In this document: in pieces, positions 35,873-45,278 of the stretch
Layout: every line of letters starts with the position of its first letter
Position numbering within the stretch: position 1 is the stretch's first letter
Source: Brevibacillus laterosporus LMG 15441
GTDB taxonomy: Bacteria; Bacillota; Bacilli; Brevibacillales; Brevibacillaceae
NCBI RefSeq assembly: GCF_000219535.2
Contig: NZ_CP007806.1
Span: forward strand, 3,444,501-3,508,500
DNA length: 64,000 bases
Direction: 5' to 3'
Translations under genes and position numbers: made by a program
The notes under the pieces: generated by a model
Database searches by the model: none
Told to the model about the DNA's origin: nothing
Seen by the model: only the letters and a program-made list of their open reading frames with translations

Positions 35873-36398
35873 TTTGGTCTAAATTTACTCACATCAATCG
35901 CATTCACTTGCTCCTCTATGATCAACTGTCCTAAACATTGATAGGTTGCATCCACTTGGTATAGGTTAGGCTCGCCACGTGGTGGTAGAGGTGGAGAAGC
36001 AATGAAAATCTGTACAAGGTCACCCCACTTATCTTCAGGGATGGGTATCTCATTTTCTGCTTCGATGTAAGCTAAAAACTTGGTAGATAACTGCTGTGCT
36101 TGGCTTGGCCGTTCAGCAAAAAAGGAAATTGAATGAGGTAATGAAACCGTACCGCTTCTGTTCCTACGGTAAAAGTACCATTCCCGTTTGATAGTACCCC
36201 ATGTGGGTGGTGTTCCCTCATGAGGGCCTTTTCAGATGTCCCGCTAACATACGTGATATTAGCAGCAGGAAGGGCTCTTTTTTTAGTCTCGATAGGGTTT
36301 GGTGTATCGTTAGTCACAAGAAACCCTGAGCCGTGAACAGTCTTAATGGCTTTTTCTAAGGCAGTGTAGGCCGACACAAGTGGATCTCTCATCGTCAA
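35873..36398 (-). pseudogene. XkdJ-like tail completion protein split by a -1 frameshift
   Basis: The first frame (36072-36398, 108 residues) runs through ITYVSGTSEKALMREHHPHG and FHYLIQFPFLLNG and then stops. The -1 frame continues the fold: AERPSQAQQLSTKFLAYIEA, ENEIPIPEDKWGDLVQIFIA, to VNAIDVSKFRPKIM and a TAA at 35873. The joint coincides with T TTT TTG at 36123-36117 in the correct frame for -1 slippage, but it is also a T6 run where single-base indels are common. The joined product, about 174 residues, has the normal size and place for a tail terminator between the gp10-like gene and the sheath. Confidence 0.7.
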
Positions 36399-36952
36399 AG
36401 CCTCCTTAGACTTTTAATTATTTCCTTTTTAGCGATCTCTTTTATTTGATCCCGATTTTCGTGGAGTGCAGGTCGTAGGAACGGACGCGCCGGTATATTT
36501 TTAGGTTCGTATCCAAATTCATGGGCAGCTGCATAGCTTCCTGGATCACCCTTTTTGCTATCGGATGATCCAGAAGCCACTCCTACATATGCAACGCCTT
36601 TGTTAATCTGTTTTTCGTCCGTAGTAATTGCTTGTCGCAAGCTACCAGAATCAACTAATGGCGAATCGTCATTTCCACCAGCTCCCCATGCTCCATGTTT
36701 CTCTTTGTACCTTTTTCCCGCTCGTGTTAAGGCACCAGCTTTTGTTTTGGACATGTGCTTTTTACGGACAGTTTCTGGCTTCAGCTTTACCCACGCTTTA
36801 TACCCGCCTGATTCCCCTTGGTAGGTTCCCAGCTTCTTTTTAGCTGCACCCATTACAACGGCAGCGCCCTTCTTCAGCGTATTCCTCTCTGCTTTCGCCA
36901 TCAGATGCGGGATATTCCCTAGCACACGATACAAGTCGTTAAAGTCACCCAT
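36395..36952 (-). CDS. HK97 gp10-like tail/neck protein (XkdI)
   Basis: 185 residues, MGDFNDLYRVLGNIPHLMAK at the start. The gp10-like signature is the C-terminal YAAAHEFGYEPKNIPARPFL and RPALHENRDQIKEIAKKEI. Basic middle region (RKKHMSKTKAGALTRAGKRY). ATG 36952 overlaps the stop of the upstream gene (TAATG). A neck protein joining head and tail. Confidence 0.85.
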   Translation of the reverse strand: MGDFNDLYRVLGNIPHLMAKAERNTLKKGAAVVMGAAKKKLGTYQGESGGYKAWVKLKPETVRKKHMSKTKAGALTRAGKRYKEKHGAWGAGGNDDSPLVDSGSLRQAITTDEKQINKGVAYVGVASGSSDSKKGDPGSYAAAHEFGYEPKNIPARPFLRPALHENRDQIKEIAKKEIIKSLRRL

Positions 36953-37356
36953 TATGACATCGACCTCGCTTGGCATTCCTTAATGATAAGCTCACCCGCT
37001 AAAGTCGCAGGAGAAGCTAATAGGATATTAAACTGCTTGCCGTCATAAACGAGAACCTTTCCTTCTTCTACTCTTTTTTCAGGTGGCTCCGTGCCATCTT
37101 CAATAGAGATAAACTCTAGCTTTTGCACGGGATTATCCCCTAAAGCAGTAGCTTCCTCATCGATTGAATGGCCCGTAACAACTATTTTGATGGTTTCTTT
37201 TATAGGATCAGGCTGTTTTCTATCGATAATTGAAAGCCCGCTAGATGTTTGTTCTTCCGTCAACGTTTGCAAGACAGCTTCTACCTCGTAGCCCTTTTGC
37301 TTGATGTGCCGATCAATAATTCGTTTGATTTTCTTGGCCAACTTTGAGGCGTTCAT
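36952..37356 (-). CDS. Head closure-type connector protein (XkdH position)
   Basis: 134 residues, MNASKLAKKIKRIIDRHIKQ at the start, then beta-rich (PIKETIKIVVTGHSIDEEAT, LEFISIEDGTEPPEKRVEEG, LLASPATLAGELIIKECQAR). Size, fold-like pattern and place between connector and gp10-like genes fit a head closure protein. The ATG overlaps the upstream stop (TAATG). Confidence 0.7.
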   Translation of the reverse strand: MNASKLAKKIKRIIDRHIKQKGYEVEAVLQTLTEEQTSSGLSIIDRKQPDPIKETIKIVVTGHSIDEEATALGDNPVQKLEFISIEDGTEPPEKRVEEGKVLVYDGKQFNILLASPATLAGELIIKECQARSMS

Positions 37357-37883
37357 TATGACCACATCCCTATAGGCTTCTTCACCGATTGTTCATAGCG
37401 TTTCTCACGAAAAATTGCTTCTTGTGCGATTTTATCAAAGTTGTCAAAGTTAATTTGTAGCCCTTTGCCCAGTTTTAAGCCGCTGATCTCTGCGCCCTCA
37501 CGAACAATCTCATATAGGATCTTCGCCATGCAGTAATCTAGTAAAATTCGGTGATCTCTTACTGAAAGGCTTTCAATTGTATGGTCTGCGTAGTAATAAA
37601 AGCTTAGTTTAGAATGGCCAGCAGGTGTAACAGGAGTTATCAGGGTACGATCAAGAATCTCATACCCCGCTAAGCCTTCTATCCATGTTTGGTAATCTTC
37701 AGGAAGATTGTATTCTGTCACACCTGGTACTAGCTTTATAAAACCCTTTCGTCTTCTTGGACGGTAGCGAGAATAATCGTAAAGTGCTTCTGTCAATCTA
37801 CTGATTAAGTCATCGCTAGAATAGAAAAAGGGTTCTTCCATGTCTCCTAGGTCAAAGCGTAACTTCTTCACCAGCTCCATCAT
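37356..37883 (-). CDS. Head-tail connector/adaptor protein
   Basis: 175 residues, MMELVKKLRFDLGDMEEPFF, then YDYSRYRPRRRKGFIKLVPG and TEYNLPEDYQTWIEGLAGYE. This is the helical adaptor type of the neck that sits on the portal. ATG 37883 follows GGAGGCGAATACAC and overlaps the end of the upstream gene by 32 bp. Confidence 0.75.
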   Translation of the reverse strand: MMELVKKLRFDLGDMEEPFFYSSDDLISRLTEALYDYSRYRPRRRKGFIKLVPGVTEYNLPEDYQTWIEGLAGYEILDRTLITPVTPAGHSKLSFYYYADHTIESLSVRDHRILLDYCMAKILYEIVREGAEISGLKLGKGLQINFDNFDKIAQEAIFREKRYEQSVKKPIGMWS

Positions 37884-38190
37884 GTGTATTCGCCTCCACG
37901 AACTGTTTATACAACTCAACCCGTTTCTCTTTATTGCTCACAGAATCGGAATCTGATGCTGTTACTATTTTGAACTGGATTAATAGTTCCTTTTCATGAT
38001 TTGCGCCTAACTTTTCAAACTGCTCAAGTGTCAGATAATTATCTTCAGTGGAATCTGTTATCTCAGCTTCTTGCTCAGTTGTTTTTTGGATATCAACGGG
38101 TGTATACACATGGTCATCATACATTTGTCCGGGATGGATCATGTTTCCTGAAATCGGATGTATAAAGGAGCAGCCTGTATTGATCTTCAT
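37852..38190 (-). CDS. Small head-region protein, unknown
   Basis: 112 residues. The start MKINTGCSFIHPISGNMIHP then acidic (TTEQEAEITDSTEDNYLTLE) and a helical end (KEKRVELYKQFVEANTHDGA). It lies between capsid and connector genes; a head decoration or neck role is possible but not shown. Confidence 0.6.
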   Translation of the reverse strand: MKINTGCSFIHPISGNMIHPGQMYDDHVYTPVDIQKTTEQEAEITDSTEDNYLTLEQFEKLGANHEKELLIQFKIVTASDSDSVSNKEKRVELYKQFVEANTHDGAGEEVTL

Positions 38191-38204
38191 ATTTTCGTCA
38201 CTCC

Positions 38205-41120
38205 TTACACGAATTTAATGGTGCGGTAAGGAGGATTGTAGACCACACCATTTTTATCAGTTACCAGTGGTGTAGCAATGCTGATTTGCTCCGTTGCGTA
38301 ATACTGTTTGGCTGAAGTCAGCTTACCAGTTCCATCATAGTAAGGTTCTGGCCCTTCGATTTGCATTGGAGAACCAACGCCAAAACGAGTAGCATTAATC
38401 TTACCAAGGAGGATTCGGCTATCACCCGCTGCCCAAGGAGCATTGATCTCACCAAGATTCAACCCGTTTCGATCAGCAAACCACATACGACCTTGTAGCA
38501 ATTTCGTACCTTCTGGAGATGCCCATTTATAGAACAACTCAGAGATTTTTAGATTTACCATTGCATTTAGGCTACCAATAGCGAAGTCAGGTGTAACATA
38601 GCGCGGTGCAGATCCCATGTATGCTTTTTCGTAGTCAAAACGCTCCAAGAGGCGATTGTAATACTTGGATGGATCAACACCATTAGGGACTGACAAATCA
38701 AAAAATGAAACGTTTGTTGCATAACTATAAGTCACAGTTGGACGGTTTGTGTCGTCTACACCAGATGATTCAGTAAAATAGACACGACCTTTTTCGAAAT
38801 CAACCGCGTAATCTCCATTATTGATTTTCCCAGTGATTGGGTCCCAAGTTCCACGATTTAGTGTTGTCGTACCTTTTTTGATAACGATGTCATTAGCAAT
38901 AGTTGTTTGTTTTTGACCTACTGCATCGATATATTGACGTTTACGAGGCCGAACGATAGTTGGGACCAGCTTAGGGTTATATGAACCAGCAGTTTGCCCA
39001 CATAGTAACTTAGCAACAAACGCTGCATTTGAACCTATCGGAACGTTAGATGCATTTGCGGCTTCAAATTCAGTAGAAGCAACTGTTTCATTTGAGACTT
39101 CTTTCGCTTGATACTCATCGGCTACATGTAACATTTCTAAGCTAAATCTTTGGTCCATATACCGTTGAAAACGCATTGGAAGGTTGGCTAAGTTACGTGC
39201 CAAAACATCATAACGGAATGGGCCGGATTGCAATTCCACCATTGCTTCTTTCGTAACGACGGTACCTCGTTTGATCCATTCAGCGCTAAATTCCAACAGC
39301 GAAGTAGTAGCGCCTTCTGTAGGGATTCCATCCAATTCGCCAACAACCAAATCATCTTGGGAGTATAAATCAGTTGAAAGAATCTCAACAGGGATTTTAT
39401 ACGTAGTGCCTCCAAAACCTTCAGCCATTACTAACTGCAAGAAATTAAGGTCTTGCCAAGACTGCATCATAAGAGCATTGCTAATGATTGCAGATTGTGC
39501 AAAATCACCAGTTGTAGAAACGGCAGAGTCCGTAATTACACCGTCATTAATGGACTCTGCCGCATCTGTCAGACTCTTCATGTATTGCTTGAATTCAACA
39601 TTATTTTCACGTTCCATTTGTTTCAAAGCGCGATCCATTATCGCCAGATTTGCTTTGCGCAACTCTGGATCAGGAATCGAACCAGTTTTAGAACGAAGAA
39701 CATCATCCATTGCTGCTTGTAGATTATCAACGATCGGCTTCCATGGTTGACCTTCAGCTCCAACTTGGATGTTTGGTTCAATTACAGAAGCGCGACCTGG
39801 TAAACCTAGTGAATTTAATTTGCTATTAATTGCTATTGAATCAATAAAAGCTTTCTCTCTCTCCACAAAATCTGCCACATCTGCAGAATCAGTGATAATA
39901 GCACCTTTTTGTAGCAAACCATCCTTAACATGTTGATCGTATGTCAAAGCATTTACAGCATCAGTAAGAGCTTTTTGTGCTTCCTTTTTCTTCTGATTTG
40001 CCTCTTCTTGTTGTTCACGTTTTTGCTTTTCAAGTCTTAACTTTTCAAGTTCATCTGTTAAGGCCTGTTCTTTTTCCTTAGCAGTAATAGCAGCATCACA
40101 TACCGCCATTTCATCGTGTCCAGGATTTTGTTTCTTCCATGTACGTAGTTCATCTAATGACATTGAAAGGAAATTCTTTTTCATTTTATCATCCTCCTTG
40201 GATAGTGAATCTAAGATAATCGCTACAGCCGAATCTGTTAGTTCTATTGGTTTAGTGAAAGCTTCAGGTTCAGCAGGGTTCAATACAACGTCCCAGGTGT
40301 ATAGAGATAGTCTCTTTGCAACTCCGACGTTCTTGCCCTCTACTTTGGCTGTAACAATGTCACCTGTCATACGATTAGAAAAGCCGATCGGCAGTCCGTC
40401 ATCTAACATCGCTTGGACCTGTTTTCCCATGTCTGTAGCCAAAGGCTTATATTCAGCCCAGACGATACCTTCAGAGTCAATAGAGGCATCTCTGAAAACT
40501 ACAGCTTGATTAGGTACACTAGAATCAAAAAGCACCCTACCATCAGAGCCTTTATAACTCCGTGGATGTGGGTGCTCTCCGGCATATGGAAAATTAGTAG
40601 ATTTTAATGAATCGAGGGCGGCCTGATAAACAGCTTTTGGATAGAGACGATTGTTGCCATTGATTGCGTCAACTTTGGAAACAGGCTGCCGGTACCAACC
40701 TGATGACTTCCCCGCATCGTCTATGATTGGCACAGCTCTTGAAAAACAAAGTTCTCTTTGATCTTCTGCACTATCTTCTAAAACAGTAAAAAGTGGTTCA
40801 ACTGAGTCGGTAAAGCCTATACTCGGCTTCTGTTTCTCACCGGACTCCTCTTTTGCGGCTTCTTCAATGGACCAAGTGCTAAAATCGGCTCTTGCTCTTG
40901 CATCAATTGCCTCGTAATAAATACGACGGTCCACTTCTGTTAGTGGTGTGTTGGCCAGACTTTTCTTTATGGATAGAAGAGCAATGGCGCTGCTTGCATC
41001 TAAAATCTGCTGCATTAAGGGATCGTCTTTTAAAGCGTCCTTAATAGGTTCTTCTTCTGGTATAAACCCCGCTTTGGCAAAATACTGTAAATTCATTTCA
41101 AACGGTAAATTTTTAAACAC
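38205..41120 (-). CDS. Protease-scaffold-capsid fusion protein (XkdF + XkdG)
   Basis: 971 residues, which is the size of two usual genes. Residues about 90-310 form an XkdF-like prohead protease domain (DGLPIGFSNRMTGDIVTAKV, LSLYTWDVVLNPAEPEAFT). About 330-400 is a charged coiled coil like a scaffold (LTDELEKLRLEKQKREQQEE). From about 440 on is an XkdG-like capsid protein with conserved LRKANLAIMDRALKQMERE, TYKIPVEILSTDLYSQDDLV and GSPMQIEGPEPYYDGTG. The fusion must be processed into free capsid during maturation (inferred). GTG 41120 follows AAAGGAGG; ATG 41174 after AAAGGTGGTGG is the other choice. Confidence 0.85.
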   Translation of the reverse strand: MFKNLPFEMNLQYFAKAGFIPEEEPIKDALKDDPLMQQILDASSAIALLSIKKSLANTPLTEVDRRIYYEAIDARARADFSTWSIEEAAKEESGEKQKPSIGFTDSVEPLFTVLEDSAEDQRELCFSRAVPIIDDAGKSSGWYRQPVSKVDAINGNNRLYPKAVYQAALDSLKSTNFPYAGEHPHPRSYKGSDGRVLFDSSVPNQAVVFRDASIDSEGIVWAEYKPLATDMGKQVQAMLDDGLPIGFSNRMTGDIVTAKVEGKNVGVAKRLSLYTWDVVLNPAEPEAFTKPIELTDSAVAIILDSLSKEDDKMKKNFLSMSLDELRTWKKQNPGHDEMAVCDAAITAKEKEQALTDELEKLRLEKQKREQQEEANQKKKEAQKALTDAVNALTYDQHVKDGLLQKGAIITDSADVADFVEREKAFIDSIAINSKLNSLGLPGRASVIEPNIQVGAEGQPWKPIVDNLQAAMDDVLRSKTGSIPDPELRKANLAIMDRALKQMERENNVEFKQYMKSLTDAAESINDGVITDSAVSTTGDFAQSAIISNALMMQSWQDLNFLQLVMAEGFGGTTYKIPVEILSTDLYSQDDLVVGELDGIPTEGATTSLLEFSAEWIKRGTVVTKEAMVELQSGPFRYDVLARNLANLPMRFQRYMDQRFSLEMLHVADEYQAKEVSNETVASTEFEAANASNVPIGSNAAFVAKLLCGQTAGSYNPKLVPTIVRPRKRQYIDAVGQKQTTIANDIVIKKGTTTLNRGTWDPITGKINNGDYAVDFEKGRVYFTESSGVDDTNRPTVTYSYATNVSFFDLSVPNGVDPSKYYNRLLERFDYEKAYMGSAPRYVTPDFAIGSLNAMVNLKISELFYKWASPEGTKLLQGRMWFADRNGLNLGEINAPWAAGDSRILLGKINATRFGVGSPMQIEGPEPYYDGTGKLTSAKQYYATEQISIATPLVTDKNGVVYNPPYRTIKFV

Positions 41121-41193
41121 ACGTCTTCCTCCTTTCATTGCATCTTTGATGAGAATACTATTCCGGTCACACATAACCACCACCTTTCGAAAT

Positions 41194-41421
41194 TCACTCT
41201 ACAACCAACTGGTTAACGCTAATCATCCAACCCCAATAGCTCCAGTTCCCGTTCTCTTCTTTTTTTAGAAGCGATAAGTCTTTAAGGCTTTTGTTTCTTT
41301 TTGCCCAAAGCTCAACAGCAGCATCTTTTGAAGACGCAATCAACACCTCATGATCAACGTCTCTCCAATCTGGCGATTCCATAAGCCCGCCAACCGTGAT
41401 GTAAACAAGATATTTATTCAT
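41194..41421 (-). CDS. Small phage protein between portal and capsid genes
   Basis: 75 residues, MNKYLVYITVGGLMESPDWR to WGWMISVNQLVVE. The pattern, a beta strand then DVDHEVLIASSKDAAVELW, resembles small phage proteins that carry a ferredoxin-like fold. No function is known. ATG 41421 follows GGGGATAGTG. Confidence 0.6.
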   Translation of the reverse strand: MNKYLVYITVGGLMESPDWRDVDHEVLIASSKDAAVELWAKRNKSLKDLSLLKKEENGNWSYWGWMISVNQLVVE

Positions 41422-41431
41422 CACTATCCCC

Positions 41432-43579
41432 TTAATCTACAGGCAACCAGCTAACCCTACATAACGGATGGGCAAGACCAGGATAGGCGTCAATATCATA
41501 GACATTACCGTGCCTAGATCGGCATTTATCACAAGTACGCATGTCTATAACCTCATCACATTGGACTTTTTTAACGCCAGCGCCTTTATAGGTACGAATT
41601 TGCATTCGGTCGTAAGCCCAGCTTAGTTCATTACGGGCAATTAAATTGGCTCGTGCCTCGTCCAAAATAATAGGCTCTAGTCGCTTTGCTATCTTACGCC
41701 ACCCAAGGTTATTATCAAAACCGGTTGCCAACTCTTTTCGAATGCTTTTCAGCGTCGTTTCTTTCATGTCTTTGATTCGTTGAGTAGATTGCTGAAGCAG
41801 ATCTTCTCTAATATCACTACGAACTATTCGTGGTTTAATCTCTGTTGCGAGTAAGGAAGCAGCCTTTTCTGCACCCATCACCCCAGCTATCGTCATTGCT
41901 TTGACTAATGAAAGCTGTAGCTTTCCTTGCTCGGCCTCCCACGTCTCTTCAAGAGCATTCAGGATCTCATCTTCAGCGTAGTCTAAGATAGCAGAGTCCG
42001 TTATACCTTCATTATCAGGTTCATAATTGATAAACCGCTTGTTTACGGCATTAAAAAAACGAAGGACTATCTCCTCCGCCTCGACTTCTGCCTTTTTTAG
42101 TTTTGATCGATCTTCCAAAGCAACGTCTGTAACTGGTTCATCCTCAATAGATTCGTTACCAGGTTCTTGTTTAACATTTGGTGCTAATAATGAATCCTTA
42201 GCCTTTTCTTTTTCTATCTGATCAATCATTTCAACAGGATCTTCGATATCAAAGTCACTTGAAATTTCTTGAATGGCTTTGAGGGTAGTGATAAGCTTCG
42301 TTCCCCCACCTTTACCCAAAGCAACTTGAACTCGCTCTAATCGTTCGGCAATAGTTTCCGTAGATTTCTCAGTCCAAACTACATCATAAATAACTGAATC
42401 GGGATTGATTCCTGCAAGAAGTAACTGTAAATCAATCAACGCTCGATATCCTGAGAATGGGCCAATATCACCGTATTCAAGTGTATCTGTCATGACATCC
42501 AGAGACTGCATGTATTGCGGATACTGCACTTTTAGAATATCGCGGTTAATATTCTGACCAGAAGTTAAGATTGCTTTTGGGACACCGAGATTTAGCCACA
42601 AAAGATCATCAAAATGTTCTATGTCAGCCATTTCAGATAGGTTGGCATCACCCTGAATAGCTTTTACCTCTGCTGTGCCAAAGAAATCACTGAGCAAATG
42701 TGCGTTCTGTTTGGGATTACCATTCTCGTCAATCAGTTTATTTTCTCTCGCATATTCCAAAACATCCTTCATCTGCGTTCCTTCAGGGAAATGATGACTG
42801 TTCTTTTGTACAGACCTGAATTCACGCCTTATCGCAGCAGCCATCTCCATTTTCTCAAGAATCTTGTACGTCTTACGTGCTGAAGCGTAGTGAGAAGTAC
42901 CATAGTGCTCGGTTTCTTCAGAAAGCCAGCGAATATGATTCATCTGGTACAGTGCAAAGTCAGTTCGTGATGTACTAGGAGGACCCACATTCATTAAGGA
43001 GTTTATTTGTGTGAGTGGATCAATCTGGCTAAACGCTCTTTCTAAGTCTGGGAAATCACCGTATTCGTCGCTATTACGCTTCATCGTCAATGCAGGAGCT
43101 CGTTTAACATCTAGGATAAGTCCTGTGCTTAGATCGATTATCGGATTAAGAAAGAGATCACCGTCACGCAATAACACTCGTAAATGTTCTTCTGATTTCA
43201 CAGAAAGCTTTGTTCTTGACATGAAGTCATCAATCACTTGCTGTGTGACGTTTGCTCCTGGTACTAACCGTTTTGGTTGCTGTTTTCCTAGACTTCTTAA
43301 ATGTGAGCGATGCGCTTCACTCCCCTGTACAATGACACGGCAACCTCCTCTTGTGGCATCTGCCGCAATACGAAAGTTTGTCATTTTAAACCGTAAATCA
43401 GTTTTAACTAGCTTTTGAACTTCTCGAATTGTTGTGATCCGATCTGTGGCCACTTTAAATTGATCGAAAATGTACGTATGGGGAGACTCAGCATTAGATG
43501 AACGTTTGTCGTCTTGATGATTAGACTGTTGTTTTTGTTGTAACCCGAAGAAGTCTAATAGCTTTGTTTTTATATTCAA
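41432..43579 (-). CDS. Portal protein fused to a MuF-type head morphogenesis domain
   Basis: 715 residues. The portal part (about 1-460) matches XkdE-type portals: RTTIREVQKLV-like stem, FRIAADATRGGCRVIVQGSE, and TSGQNINRDILKVQYPQYMQ near the crown. The last 190 residues are a MuF/SPP1 gp7 domain with LIARNELSWAYDRMQIRTYK, CDEVIDMRTCDKCRSRHGNV and YPGLAHPLCRVSWLPVD, which includes the Cys/His set typical of this domain. Portal forms the DNA channel; MuF enters the head. In many phages these are separate genes. Confidence 0.88.
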   Translation of the reverse strand: MNIKTKLLDFFGLQQKQQSNHQDDKRSSNAESPHTYIFDQFKVATDRITTIREVQKLVKTDLRFKMTNFRIAADATRGGCRVIVQGSEAHRSHLRSLGKQQPKRLVPGANVTQQVIDDFMSRTKLSVKSEEHLRVLLRDGDLFLNPIIDLSTGLILDVKRAPALTMKRNSDEYGDFPDLERAFSQIDPLTQINSLMNVGPPSTSRTDFALYQMNHIRWLSEETEHYGTSHYASARKTYKILEKMEMAAAIRREFRSVQKNSHHFPEGTQMKDVLEYARENKLIDENGNPKQNAHLLSDFFGTAEVKAIQGDANLSEMADIEHFDDLLWLNLGVPKAILTSGQNINRDILKVQYPQYMQSLDVMTDTLEYGDIGPFSGYRALIDLQLLLAGINPDSVIYDVVWTEKSTETIAERLERVQVALGKGGGTKLITTLKAIQEISSDFDIEDPVEMIDQIEKEKAKDSLLAPNVKQEPGNESIEDEPVTDVALEDRSKLKKAEVEAEEIVLRFFNAVNKRFINYEPDNEGITDSAILDYAEDEILNALEETWEAEQGKLQLSLVKAMTIAGVMGAEKAASLLATEIKPRIVRSDIREDLLQQSTQRIKDMKETTLKSIRKELATGFDNNLGWRKIAKRLEPIILDEARANLIARNELSWAYDRMQIRTYKGAGVKKVQCDEVIDMRTCDKCRSRHGNVYDIDAYPGLAHPLCRVSWLPVD

Positions 43580-43595
43580 TATCTCACCACCTCTA

Positions 43596-45278
43596 CTATG
43601 CGAATAGTGAGTCTAAATCAGGCATTATAGAGAAGCCAACAGGCTTTATTTTACCTCGATGTGGATGTTTCCTCATCTCCCAGCCAATCATGGCAGCTAA
43701 CAAGATATCATCGTGACATCCAGCTTGGTGTTGAGCTTTACCGTTTTTCTTTACAAAGGTACGCATTTCACCAAGTACCCTTTTCGATTTAATCTTGGTA
43801 TCACCATCCGCATACCCTTTTCTAAACTCCTCCACAAGAATCGGACGTGTCTTCAAAGTTGTTGGCCACCCTGCACGTTTATCTACATTGCCCTTCACAT
43901 CGTAATCTTTGTGCTCATAAAGGTTTGGATAATCATGAATTTGTATAAGAGCCAACAATACTGCATGACCATGATTGTTTCTCTCGACTCCAAGTAAGGC
44001 ATTGTTATAATACCTACCCCATTCGTTCAGAAGTGCCGCAAAACTATATGGCTCTTCTTTGATCTGCATTTCGGCTACTTGCTCTCCTGTGCTACGCTTC
44101 CAAATGAAAAAGGTAGAAGAATCATGCTCGTTTCCATCTAGTCCTTCGGCAACGTCTGCTCCCATGTCGTATAACTCGCCCTCTTCTGGTTCTGCCCATA
44201 TGAGGATAGCACCATCTAACTCTTCACGTATCGGTTTAGGAGCAGCAAGAATACTATCTCCCACTTTTTTTTGATCAAACACAGAGCGACCAGATACCAG
44301 AAATGCCTCCTCTGGGAATGATGGATACTCTTGTGCAAATAGTTTCGGATCGCCTTCGCATTTGTTCTTGATTGTAGACCTTCGCCATTTCATCTTTTCG
44401 GCTGAAAGGTTAAACCTACGTTGAATGAATAACTCATCTTCTGTCATGCTCTCCAAGAACTCTTCTAGTTCTTCTTGTGAGCTGAACTCTTCACGATACG
44501 TTGGATACTCGTGCCATGCCACAAAGACTGGTTCGAAGTCATTGTCTCCATTTGCGGCTTTCTCCCACATCTGCTGGAAATACTCACCGTATCCATTTGC
44601 AGTTGATTCGATAATACAAAGCGTCCCTGGTGCATCTGACAGCGATTGAAGTAATGCGAGCATGTGCTTGCTCTTCTTTGCTTCTGGCCAGAAAGCCAGT
44701 TCAGATACATGTAGAAAGTGTATTGTTCCTGATCGGGCCAAAACGCTTGCTTCGGCTGTATCAACGGTTATCTGTGACTTTAAGCCGGGATTCTTTTGCC
44801 GTTGAGATTCAAGAGCAGTCGGATTTTCGAATGAAAGCTTCCGGCTGTTATTACGTTTCCGCATCGGCTTGTAAATGCTAGGCACATTATCGTAGTAATT
44901 CTTAAACATTTCAAATAGGTTGTCTGATGCCTTGGAGTCTTGGGCAACGATAAAACCGTTCTTTGCTTCTTGGAGCGATGTTAGATAGTAAATGATCGCT
45001 TCTGTAACAGTAGAAAAGCCTAACTGACGAGCTTTCAAGATAATAAACCGCGCTGGCTTTCCTGCAAGCAATTTTTTAAATACCTTCTGCGCAAAATTGC
45101 GTTGTGCATCATTCATGACAAAAGGCAGAAGCTTTCCTTCCTTGGTCTTGATCTTTAAACACTTAGCAGTGAAGCTTTCAAAATCGTTTAGAAGGTCATG
45201 TGCTTTTATTGCCTTTTCTTTGTTTTTTTTAGCTAGGGATTGGATCTTACTTTTAATCTCCTTCGCAAACTCAATCAT
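43596..45278 (-). CDS. Large terminase subunit
   Basis: 560 residues. Packaging motor with ATPase and nuclease. The ATPase part has RFIILKARQLGFSTVTEAII (Walker A region of the terminase type), TVDTAEASVLARSGTIHFLH and LHVSELAFWPEA-like Walker B with SEL. The nuclease part has MGADVAEGLDGNEHDSSTFF, LLGVERNNHGHAVLLAL and HQAGCHDDILLAAMIGWEM with its conserved Asp residues. It overlaps the small subunit gene by 8 bp. Confidence 0.92.
   Translation of the reverse strand: MIEFAKEIKSKIQSLAKKNKEKAIKAHDLLNDFESFTAKCLKIKTKEGKLLPFVMNDAQRNFAQKVFKKLLAGKPARFIILKARQLGFSTVTEAIIYYLTSLQEAKNGFIVAQDSKASDNLFEMFKNYYDNVPSIYKPMRKRNNSRKLSFENPTALESQRQKNPGLKSQITVDTAEASVLARSGTIHFLHVSELAFWPEAKKSKHMLALLQSLSDAPGTLCIIESTANGYGEYFQQMWEKAANGDNDFEPVFVAWHEYPTYREEFSSQEELEEFLESMTEDELFIQRRFNLSAEKMKWRRSTIKNKCEGDPKLFAQEYPSFPEEAFLVSGRSVFDQKKVGDSILAAPKPIREELDGAILIWAEPEEGELYDMGADVAEGLDGNEHDSSTFFIWKRSTGEQVAEMQIKEEPYSFAALLNEWGRYYNNALLGVERNNHGHAVLLALIQIHDYPNLYEHKDYDVKGNVDKRAGWPTTLKTRPILVEEFRKGYADGDTKIKSKRVLGEMRTFVKKNGKAQHQAGCHDDILLAAMIGWEMRKHPHRGKIKPVGFSIMPDLDSLFA

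Noticed and set aside
42687-42705. SOS-like string CAAATGTGCGTTCT
   Set aside because: It lies inside the portal coding sequence, far from any start; taken as chance.
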